Shown piece after piece: positions 6,461 to 11,505 of a DNA stretch of 11,505 nt. Position 1 is the first letter of the stretch. The number at the start of each line of letters is the position of its first letter. This stretch comes from Desulfobacterales bacterium. Lineage in GTDB: Bacteria; Desulfobacterota; Desulfobacteria; Desulfobacterales; UBA11574. The position numbers and the translations under genes were made by a program. Location: the NCBI GenBank assembly GCA_030145595.1, contig JAQYVG010000102.1:1-11505 (forward strand). The letters run 5' to 3'. The notes beneath the pieces were generated by a model. The model was not told the DNA's origin. It saw only the letters and a program-made list of their open reading frames with translations, and searched no databases.

Positions 6461-6841
6461 TTGAACTCAAAAAGCGGCAAATTAATTGTTCTCCTGATAT
6501 TAACCTTTGTAAGCGGTTGCTTTGGTTTTGGCAAAAATCAGGACTACCAGCCGTTGGATGCCGGCAAACTTGAAAAACTAGTCAAAGGGCAGACAACAGC
6601 GACAGAAGTAGGCGCGCTCTTCGGGGCTCCGTCTCAAGTAGTGAAGATGTCTAATGGCAATGCCTACATCTACACTCACTCCGTAGCCAAAGGGACGGCG
6701 GTTTGGCTGCTGCTTGTGAGTTTCGGCAACTATGACAAGCAGTATGATCAGATCATTTTTTTCTTTGATAACAATGACATAATGACTCACTACGGCGCCA
6801 GTTTTGACGCTCGCGATTCATCCTATGGAAACCCGTTTTAA
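6461..6841 (+). CDS. small lipoprotein, BamE/OmlA (SmpA)-like
   Basis: The chosen start is TTG 6461, preceded by a strong Shine-Dalgarno sequence (GGAGGA at 6449-6454). This gives 126 residues and an N terminus with a lysine-containing n-region. An upstream GTG (6443) is in frame but lies before the ribosome binding site. Residues 1-20 are a lipoprotein signal with lipobox VSGC (Cys20). Residues about 32-65 read LEKLVKGQTTATEVGALFG and then APS...YIY, matching the BamE/SmpA/OmlA helix-helix-strand pattern (K-G-x-T-T-x-x-x-V-x-x-x-x-G-x-P). The mature protein is probably anchored in the outer membrane facing the periplasm. It overlaps the next lipoprotein gene by 17 bases. Confidence 0.72.
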   Translation: MNSKSGKLIVLLILTFVSGCFGFGKNQDYQPLDAGKLEKLVKGQTTATEVGALFGAPSQVVKMSNGNAYIYTHSVAKGTAVWLLLVSFGNYDKQYDQIIFFFDNNDIMTHYGASFDARDSSYGNPF

Positions 6842-7289
6842 TTTTTTTTTAAAAATTTGGCGTGCAATTTTTAAGGTACTTGTTATTTCCATGCCAATAC
6901 TGATTGCAGGCCGGCTTTTAGGGGGTTGTGTTACCTACCAGGTAGTCAGAAATTTGGAAGGAACCGATGTTGTGGCACCGGGCGATGAATTTCAGGTGGG
7001 CACGACAACCCTGGAAGATACGCTTGCACTGCTTGGTGCTCCGACTACAGTGGTCGAACTCGAGGGCCAAGACCTTTTACTTTATCAGCAGATCGTGATG
7101 CGGCAAAAAAGGCTTTCTGTGGGCCTTCCTCTGCTCAACGCCTTGGGAACAAACATCAGTTTTTCAGGTTCAAGGGGCCGCGCGAACTACGACACGCTCG
7201 CACTCTTTTTCACCCCGGACAGGATTCTGCGGCAAGTTGTTTTTGAAAAAGGAACCAGTCAGCCATATAAAAAACCCACTTCCAAATAA
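6825..7289 (+). CDS. second small lipoprotein, BamE/OmlA-like
   Basis: ATG 6825 lies inside the end of the previous gene (17-base overlap) and has no ribosome binding site, so translational coupling is likely. The 154-residue product has a long signal with basic residues (Arg4, Lys10, Arg13, Lys17), a hydrophobic core and lipobox LGGC (Cys35). An arginine at position 30, close to the lipobox, is unusual. The mature part contains FQVGTTTLEDTLALLGAPTT and then VVEL...LLLYQ, the same G-x-T-T / LG-x-P / Y arrangement as the upstream lipoprotein, so the pair may be diverged duplicates. The stop codon sits inside the left arm of a perfect palindrome that may end transcription. An upstream TTG (6804) would only add residues before the signal. 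Confidence 0.68.
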   Translation: METRFNFFLKIWRAIFKVLVISMPILIAGRLLGGCVTYQVVRNLEGTDVVAPGDEFQVGTTTLEDTLALLGAPTTVVELEGQDLLLYQQIVMRQKRLSVGLPLLNALGTNISFSGSRGRANYDTLALFFTPDRILRQVVFEKGTSQPYKKPTSK

Positions 7290-7307
7290 AATCGTGTTAC
7301 GATTTTA
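7287..7307 (+). terminator. perfect 9-bp hairpin including the lipoprotein stop codon
   Basis: TAAAATCGT (7287-7295) pairs exactly with ACGATTTTA (7299-7307) around a GTT loop. The TAA is the stop of the lipoprotein gene. The stem is AT-rich, so it is a weak intrinsic terminator by itself, but a second hairpin (GCGGC-TAC-GCCGC, 7314-7326, followed by TTT) adds a stronger structure. A related copy occurs near 8413-8436. Confidence 0.45.
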
Positions 7308-7308
7308 T

Positions 7309-7457
7309 CAAACGCGGCTACGCCGCTTTGATTGGCGAAAGGTTTACCCGCCTACAGTTTGGCGGGCTAAAATTCCTATCCCCATTTGAATTCATCCCGC
7401 GCTGCCCCGGTAGGCGGGATCTACGCTTCGCTTCGACAAGCAGCGGGGAATTCAAAT
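7309..7457. repeat. cluster of REP-like hairpins
   Basis: Three structures follow each other. GCGGC-TAC-GCCGC (7314-7326) is flanked by CAAA/TTTG. CCCGCC (7347-7352) pairs with GGCGGG (7361-7366). A long imperfect arm, ATTTGAATTC-at-CCCGC-g-CTGC (7384-7405), pairs with 7440-7457. Short open frames on both strands across 7318-7555 run through these repeats and have no ribosome binding sites, so I do not call them genes. From 7458 to 7570 the sequence is AT-rich with no other feature. Confidence 0.6.
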
Positions 7458-7588
7458 TTAAAGCTCGTCTATACATTAAAAGCGGTCGAAGTTCTGATAA
7501 ATTGCAAAGGCCTGATCTATATGATATGCACAATTATTATAGTGCCATAAATTGATTTAAATCAGATCAACTGTGAGGTGTTAATAAT

Positions 7589-7693
7589 ATGGAGGAAATA
7601 TTCGGCGAATTTGCTATTATGAAAATTGTCAGCTTGGTAGGGGTGGCATATCTTATTTATTTTTTCATTCAAGATCGTCGCAAAAAGAAATGA
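7589..7693 (+). CDS. 34-residue single-span membrane protein
   Basis: ATG 7589 follows GAGGTG (7574-7579) at a slightly long spacing. The product, MEEIFGEFAIMKIVSLVGVA, continues as YLIYFFIQDRRKKK. It has an acidic N terminus, one hydrophobic span (about residues 8-27) and a strongly basic C terminus (RRKKK), the usual topology signal for a cytoplasmic C terminus. It resembles small inner-membrane regulatory or toxin-type peptides in size and layout, but no family is recognised. The stop is 15 bases before the zinc-ribbon ORF, so the two probably share a transcript. Confidence 0.5.
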   Translation: MEEIFGEFAIMKIVSLVGVAYLIYFFIQDRRKKK

Positions 7694-7708
7694 ATGTTGA
7701 GGTAAGTC

Positions 7709-8268
7709 ATGACGACCTGCCGGAAATGCGGTGAAAAATTTCCCCTTTTCACCATTCGTAATGCTAAACATCCAAGTCCGTTTGGAGACGGAGACTTGTG
7801 CAGGGGTGCTATCAGCCTTACGGTCTTGTCCTGGGAAAATACACAGCCAACTTGAAAAAAACCGCAACAGACCCAAAGGCAGCGGCATGGGTTGCTCTCT
7901 GCTGCCTGTTGGCTGCACAAAGAGTTAATCTCGTACGTACAATAACAGCCGCAATTGTCGGGCTGACAGAAACACAAAGCAGCTGGGAGGTGTGCAGGCA
8001 AAGGGCCGTGGAACTTGCTATAAAGGCAATGACGATGTTTTCTCCTGATTCTGACGGCCGGATTTTTATTAAGGCGCTGCTCGCTATGGCTGCGAAAATT
8101 ACGGAACCCCCGCCCCGGAAAATACGGATACAACAATACGCAAGTGTAATGGGCGATACCATACTTGCGATTGAGCACCAGGCTCTTGTGCGCAGCGGAG
8201 TCTCAATTGATGATTTGAACAACTGTGTTGCCGCCCTGCCGGGACACCATTGGCTTTTGGACCCTTAG
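7709..8268 (+). pseudogene. zinc-ribbon protein broken by a one-base frameshift
   Basis: ATG 7709, with TGAGGT (7698-7703) upstream, begins MTTCRKCGEKFPLFTIRN and reaches GDGDLC, then leaves frame. The downstream frame (open from 7768 to the TAG at 8266-8268) continues GCYQPYGLVLGKYTANLKKT and on to ...GHHWLLDP. Joining them at the G run 7803-7806 by restoring one G gives LCRGCY, so CxxC...CxxC forms a complete zinc ribbon across the junction. The restored protein would be about 187 residues: the ribbon (about 1-35), then an all-helical domain rich in Ala, Val and Ile with several more cysteines. Unrepaired, the first frame makes a 48-residue peptide. The deletion could be a real mutation, an assembly error in a homopolymer, or a programmed -1 shift. 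The family is not recognised. Confidence 0.55.
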
Positions 8269-8284
8269 CAGAATTTCTCATTAA

Positions 8285-8416
8285 GCATTTAGCATAGTTG
8301 GAGTGGGGGCTGTAACGGATACATACGCTTATGCGGATAATGTTTATGGGATGTACGGGAAAGAGGTAGTGGGACCGCAGACCGGTCAATATATTGATAT
8401 TTACATTTTAAAATAA
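8285..8416 (+). pseudogene. C-terminal remnant of an unrecognised gene
   Basis: The frame is open from 8285 to the TAA at 8414-8416. From a possible GTG at 8303 it reads VGAVTDTYAYADNVYGMYG and ends GQYIDIYILK. The Tyr-rich, beta-strand-like composition looks like a real protein end, but there is no ribosome binding site and no room for an N-terminal domain after the previous ORF. It is most likely a decayed gene end. Its stop codon lies within the right palindromic copy, just as the lipoprotein stop lies within the left copy. Confidence 0.35.
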
Positions 8417-8440
8417 AATCGTAACACAGTTTTATTTTTT
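8412..8440 (+). terminator. AT-rich hairpin with T tail
   Basis: AATAAAAT (8412-8419) pairs with GTTTTATT (8429-8436), counting one G-U pair, around loop CGTAACACA. TTTT follows. It can serve as a weak intrinsic terminator for the 7589-8416 block. It is related in sequence to the hairpin at 7285-7308. Confidence 0.45.
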
Positions 8441-8547
8441 AGCTTCCCCAAATGCCGTTATTTTCTCCGGTACGCATCACATCATATGTTATGATTGAGG
8501 ATGCCCGATTGAAAAGATGCACGCACACCCGAGAAGCTTTCTCAATT

Positions 8548-8892
8548 ATGATGACAAAAGAAGAAAAAGAAAAACTCGAGAACCATATCAGAGAAACGAT
8601 CGAGAAATTGAAAAAAGATGTTGTATCTTTTAAACAGCTGACCCGACCGATCGCTCCTGACAATGCCATTGGTCGGCTTACCCGCATGGAAGCCATCAGC
8701 AGCAAAAGTATAAATGAAGCCGCCTTACGCAGAGCAAAACAAACCCTGTCCAAACTGGAACGTGTTTTGAGAATGGCAGATGCCCCGGATTTTGGGTTGT
8801 GCAAAACGTGTGAAGAACCCATTCCATTTGGAAGATTGATGATTGTCCCGGAAACGGATCTGTGTATTGAGTGCGCTGAGGCAGTGAGTTAA
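8548..8892 (+). CDS. DksA/TraR-family C4 zinc-finger protein
   Basis: The product is 114 residues from ATG 8548 (or 113 from 8551); GAGAAG (8531-8536) is a distant, weak ribosome binding site. An upstream in-frame ATG (8491) would add an N-terminal tail unlike the family. Residues about 3-30 form a charged coiled coil (TKEEKEKLENHIRETIEKL). The central segment APDNAIGRLTRMEAISSKS is typical of the short DksA-like group. The C-terminal zinc finger has Cys85-x2-Cys88 and Cys106-x2-Cys109. DksA/TraR proteins enter the RNA polymerase secondary channel and adjust transcription, often together with ppGpp. The protein is shorter than classic DksA (about 150 residues), so a TraR/YbiI-like role is possible. 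Transcription probably starts in the gap after the 8412 hairpin; no promoter stands out. Confidence 0.85.
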   Translation: MMTKEEKEKLENHIRETIEKLKKDVVSFKQLTRPIAPDNAIGRLTRMEAISSKSINEAALRRAKQTLSKLERVLRMADAPDFGLCKTCEEPIPFGRLMIVPETDLCIECAEAVS

Positions 8893-8894
8893 AT

Positions 8895-8922
8895 CCTAAA
8901 GTTATTTAACTGGGTCTTTAGG
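8895..8922 (+). terminator. hairpin after the DksA-like gene
   Basis: CCTAAAG (8895-8901) pairs exactly with CTTTAGG (8916-8922) around a 14-base loop, followed by GGTTGTTGTTG. It lies 3 bases after the stop. The tail is only partly T-rich, so it is a weak terminator candidate. The remaining ~100 bases to 9021 separate two convergent genes and hold nothing else that I can support. Confidence 0.4.
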
Positions 8923-9021
8923 GGTTGTTGTTGTCTCATCCGGACAGTCCAAATTGCTGTAGTTAACCGGGGAAATGTATTCCGATTGAATCGTTTAAGT
9001 AATAAGATTTTACGAAACTTA

Positions 9022-9933
9022 CTAGTTAGCTTCACTCTTTGCCAAAAAAACCACTGCGGCCAGAATCATCATGCCTCCCAGGATTTTGGGCATGGTGATT
9101 GCCTCTCCCAAGACGATTATTGCCAGCGTAACGGTTACTACAGGTTCCAGGGTGGAAATCATGGAAGCATTGGCAGGGTCGATTCTTTTCAGACCGGCAA
9201 AAAATGTCGCGATGGCAAGGGCTGTTGAAACCAGGGCAATGGCAAATACTGCAACCCACCCGGTTGACGTTGCAGGAAATTTTACACCCTTGACGGCAAC
9301 TATGGCGCTAAAGACAACCCCTGCTGCAAGTATTACGGTAGTTGACGCAGCAAAGGCGTCCACATTGGAGACGGCCTTGCTGCCAACGATGATGTAAATC
9401 GAATAAAGAACTGCGGCCGTAATCGCCAAGACAATTCCAAGGATCTCTCCTCCTCCGCCATCCAGTCCAACAATAAGCAGGGTTCCACCAAAGGTCAGCG
9501 AAAGTGCCGCCATTTTTAATATTGTTACCGGTTTTTTTAAAAAGATTGTCGCCAGCAAGGTAACAAAAGCCGGGTAAAGATAAAGAAGAATTGCCACTAA
9601 TCCTGCCGGTGCCATTGTCAGCGCTGTGAAAAAGGCCAAAGAAAGCCCCACATAACCGAGTCCCCCCATACATAAAAGAGTAATCAGAGTGCGACCGCGG
9701 GGAAAAGCCATGCCTTTTGCTGTCATGATTGCTACCATGAATATGGCGGCAATCGTGAACCGTAGAAAAAGAACCGTAACAGGATTTGATCCGGCTTCAT
9801 AGGCCAGGCGGGCAAAAATGGCCATGGTCCCGAAGGACGCAGCCGATACGGCTATCAGCAATACACCAATCAAACGATCCATGTGGTTCGGCTTTAAGGC
9901 CTGGGTTACTATTTTTAATGATTTGTCTGACAA
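9022..9933 (-). CDS. EamA/DMT-family transporter
   Basis: The product is 303 residues from TTG 9933, or 286 from the ATG at 9882 (MDRLIGVLLIAVSAASFGTM). The TTG has a GGA eight bases upstream; the ATG has none, but it gives the length usual for the family. The protein has ten predicted spans in two EamA repeats. The first (about 20-150) contains ASFGTMAIFARLAYEAG and LRFTIAA. The second (about 160-300) ends with the typical ISTLEPVVTVTLAIIVLGEA. DMT transporters export metabolites such as amino acids; the substrate cannot be told from sequence. It lies downstream of a second EamA gene on the same strand with a gap of about 100 bases, so the two are probably co-transcribed. It converges on the DksA-like gene. 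Confidence 0.88.
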   Translation of the reverse strand: MSDKSLKIVTQALKPNHMDRLIGVLLIAVSAASFGTMAIFARLAYEAGSNPVTVLFLRFTIAAIFMVAIMTAKGMAFPRGRTLITLLCMGGLGYVGLSLAFFTALTMAPAGLVAILLYLYPAFVTLLATIFLKKPVTILKMAALSLTFGGTLLIVGLDGGGGEILGIVLAITAAVLYSIYIIVGSKAVSNVDAFAASTTVILAAGVVFSAIVAVKGVKFPATSTGWVAVFAIALVSTALAIATFFAGLKRIDPANASMISTLEPVVTVTLAIIVLGEAITMPKILGGMMILAAVVFLAKSEAN

Positions 9934-10035
9934 AATATTTTTCCGTTGTCATAATTTGAAAATTGCAACAGGGTGCCTATCAGTTTGTGCGGGGATTGTA
10001 AAGGCCGATCCCAGATTGCAAAGGTGCGGGCTAAA

Positions 10036-10983
10036 CTACTCTGTAGATTCGCGTTGCGCCCGGATAACGCTGGGAGCCTTATCGTCTTGTTCCTGATGCA
10101 GTTGCAGCAATATGATCGATGCAATGACGATGATCCCACCTGTTATCTGCAGGATATCCATAATTTCATTGAGGAAGATATATGATATTACCCCGGCCGT
10201 AATCGGTTCCAGGGTTGCTGTGATGCTGGCGCGGGTGGAGCGGATCAGGTTGATGCCTTCCAGGTAGAGACCGAAGGGGATGAGGGTTCCCATAACACCA
10301 ATATACACAATCCACCCCCATTGTACCGGAGAATATGAATGCATAAAGGCTTCCAGCGGGGGATGCAGAATATTCCACACTATTGCCCCGAAAAACAAGG
10401 CATAAAAGAGAACCGTCCAGGGGTTATAGCGCCGCATGCCGTACTCACCATGGATTGCGTACCAGGCAAAGGTTATAGCCGATAAAATACCGCTGATGAT
10501 GCCGACGATGTTCATGGAAAGAATTTCCAGATTGTAGGCGCCGACAACCAGATAGCAGCCAAGGGTGGCGCCGATAAGGGCCATTATGGTCGATCGGCTA
10601 AGTTTTTCACGCATAAAAACCACGGAATGCAGGGCAATGAAGCTGGGGGCCAGATACTGAAGCAGGATGGCGGCCGCCACTTTTATTTTGCTGATGGTAA
10701 ACAGATACGTGAACTGGACGCCGGCCATACCCACGGTGCCGAATATGATAAAGTAGAGAATGTCGCTGCGGGAGATTTTAAGCAGGTATGAAAAGCGGAT
10801 CAAAAGGACTAAAAACAAAAGCACCGTTGAAATGGTCAACCGCATCTGGACCAGTTGAAAGGGAGTAATACCGCTGTTAAATAAAAACTTGGCCGATGAT
10901 CCTGATAATGCCCACATTAAAGCAGCCAGGACAACGTAGAAATAACCCCACCTATAATTTTTGGTAGCTTTTATTGATTGCAT
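10036..10983 (-). CDS. EamA/DMT-family transporter (second copy, promoter-proximal)
   Basis: This 315-residue inner-membrane protein has ten predicted spans and two EamA repeats. The first starts with VVLAALMWALSGSSAKFLF and includes QMRLTIS. The second ends with ITATLEPITAGVISYIFLNE, the family's TLEP...E signature. The C-terminal tail (HQEQDDKAPSVIRAQREST) is charged and cytoplasmic. The two transporters are clearly different in sequence (a diverged pair, not a recent duplication), and each has both halves, so each could work alone or as a homodimer. The start is ATG 10983; no clear Shine-Dalgarno sequence is visible upstream. The region before it holds a perfect inverted repeat that could be an operator. 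Confidence 0.88.
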   Translation of the reverse strand: MQSIKATKNYRWGYFYVVLAALMWALSGSSAKFLFNSGITPFQLVQMRLTISTVLLFLVLLIRFSYLLKISRSDILYFIIFGTVGMAGVQFTYLFTISKIKVAAAILLQYLAPSFIALHSVVFMREKLSRSTIMALIGATLGCYLVVGAYNLEILSMNIVGIISGILSAITFAWYAIHGEYGMRRYNPWTVLFYALFFGAIVWNILHPPLEAFMHSYSPVQWGWIVYIGVMGTLIPFGLYLEGINLIRSTRASITATLEPITAGVISYIFLNEIMDILQITGGIIVIASIILLQLHQEQDDKAPSVIRAQRESTE

Positions 10984-11001
10984 AATATATTCAGTAATGA
11001 T

Positions 11002-11037
11002 TTCGTAAAAAAGATGGAAAAGAACCCTTTTTACGAA
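11002..11037. promoter_or_regulatory. perfect inverted repeat in a divergent intergenic region
   Basis: TTCGTAAAAA (11002-11011) and TTTTTACGAA (11028-11037) are exactly complementary, 16 bases apart. The repeat lies 18 bases upstream of the minus-strand transporter ATG and 126 bases before the plus-strand gene at 11163. It could be a regulator binding site or a hairpin in the 5' leader. It is too AT-rich for a strong terminator. Confidence 0.4.
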
Positions 11038-11162
11038 TTCATCAATAAGTCATCGCATCTTTAACAAAAATTTTTAACTGATGTCAAACTTTGTTACAGA
11101 ATAGAGGATAACCTTCATACAGAACTGCTTGAAGCAAGTTTGCAAATTTGAGGGTTACAACT

Positions 11163-11345
11163 ATGAAAACATTTGAAAGTCGATTCGAAAAGGTTCATGC
11201 GTTGATCGCTGCAATTCGGGCAAATCGCCATGAACTGGTCGACGTTGCCGTGCAGGACACGGGGTTCACCTTCCGGGAATGCAATATGGAAGTGGATGGA
11301 ATCCTTTTATGTTTGCAAAAACATACGTGTTGCATTTTAAAATAA
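11163..11345 (+). pseudogene. truncated N-terminal fragment, aldehyde-dehydrogenase-like
   Basis: ATG 11163 has GAGGG about nine bases upstream. The 60-residue product, MKTFESRFEKVHALIAAIRA, continues as a helix and then VAVQDTGFTFRECNMEVDGI. This matches the helical start of aldehyde dehydrogenase/acyl-CoA reductase proteins (A-I-R-A-N-R-x-x-L-x-x-x-A-V-x-D-T-G-F-T-x-R-E-C-x-M-E-V). It breaks off at the TAA (11343-11345) after an unrelated-looking tail (KHTCCILK); the cofactor-binding and catalytic domains are absent, and no frame in the next 90 bases continues them. It is therefore probably a deletion remnant. The intact start and ribosome binding site mean a short peptide could still be made. 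Confidence 0.5.
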
Positions 11346-11433
11346 CTGCTGTTATGGCGTCCGGGTCCAATTAAAATTTTACTCCAATTGAACGATAAGG
11401 GCTTTAGGTAACCATTAAGGGAGGCTTAATAAA

Positions 11434-11505
11434 ATGGCGAATATCAAGAAGATCAGGGAGCAACTGAAAGAGTTGGATTCCACCAAAATCTTTTTTACAG
11501 ATCTC
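11434..11505 (+). CDS. N-terminal start of a gene, possibly glutamine-synthetase-like (partial)
   Basis: ATG 11434 is preceded by GGGAGG (11419-11424), a strong ribosome binding site. The 24 codons inside the window read MANIKKIREQLKELDSTKIF and then FTDL. A short helix followed by a strand ending in F-T-D-L resembles the beta-grasp N terminus of glutamine synthetases, where an arginine- or lysine-rich helix leads into a (V/F)-x-F-T-D strand. This is too little to be sure. The gene continues past the window edge. Confidence 0.35.
   Translation, partial: MANIKKIREQLKELDSTKIFFTDL

Noticed and set aside
7318..7555. Two opposing ORFs (7328-7555 plus, 7318-7533 minus)
   Set aside because: They lie in the REP-like hairpin cluster and have no ribosome binding site. 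The Arg/Pro-rich translations reflect GC-rich repeats.
7669..8389. Minus-strand ORFs of 96-169 residues (7669-8178, 7818-8222, 8099-8389)
   Set aside because: They are antisense to the zinc-ribbon gene, mutually overlapping, without recognisable motifs. The plus frame explains the region better.
9308..9673. Minus-strand 121-residue ORF
   Set aside because: It is an out-of-frame shadow of the EamA transporter, with Trp/Cys/Gly-rich translation and no start signal.
9991..10012. Small hairpin GGGAT...ATCCC between the two transporter genes
   Set aside because: The stem is five pairs with a long loop and no T tract on the coding strand, too weak to call a terminator.

Overview
The window looks like chromosome of an anaerobic, Gram-negative Desulfobacterota-type bacterium, most likely a sulfate reducer of the Desulfobacterales. 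This is inferred from moderate GC content, outer-membrane-type lipoproteins, a DksA/TraR protein of the type common there, gaps full of short hairpin repeats, and a probable selenoprotein. There are no rRNA, tRNA, CRISPR or transposase genes. It reads as ordinary chromosome with repeat-rich and decayed gaps between genes.

Layout. 1-485: the end of an unrecognised gene and a small coiled-coil protein. 501-785: a nested inverted-repeat element. 849-1478: a DsbA/FrnE-family thiol oxidoreductase whose first active-site cysteine codon is TGA, so the motif reads Sec-Pro-Trp-Cys; a hairpin of the bacterial SECIS type follows. This is the most important gene here, and a normal ORF caller would split it and start it about 200 bases too late. 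1583-4427: an RND/MMPL-type exporter followed by a SRPBCC (START-like) protein, probably one transcription unit handling a hydrophobic compound. 4428-5164: a gap with a possible decayed ORF and three separate repeat structures.

5165-7289: a compact envelope operon of a secreted FlgT/LpoB-like protein, a tiny single-TPR protein, and two overlapping small lipoproteins of BamE/OmlA type. 7285-8436: a segment bracketed by two related 24-bp palindromic sequences. It contains REP-like hairpins, a 34-residue membrane protein, a zinc-ribbon protein broken by a one-base deletion in a G run, and a gene remnant. 8548-8892: a short DksA/TraR C4 zinc-finger regulator.

9022-10983 (minus strand): two tandem EamA/DMT-family transporters, probably co-transcribed. 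10984-11162: a divergent intergenic region with a perfect 10-bp inverted repeat. 11163-11345: a truncated aldehyde-dehydrogenase-like N terminus. 11434-11505: the first 24 codons of a gene that may be glutamine-synthetase-like.

Genes in the same blocks probably work together: the exporter with the SRPBCC protein, and the FlgT-like protein with the TPR protein and lipoproteins. No system spanning the whole window is evident. All family assignments come from reading the protein sequences without database searches.
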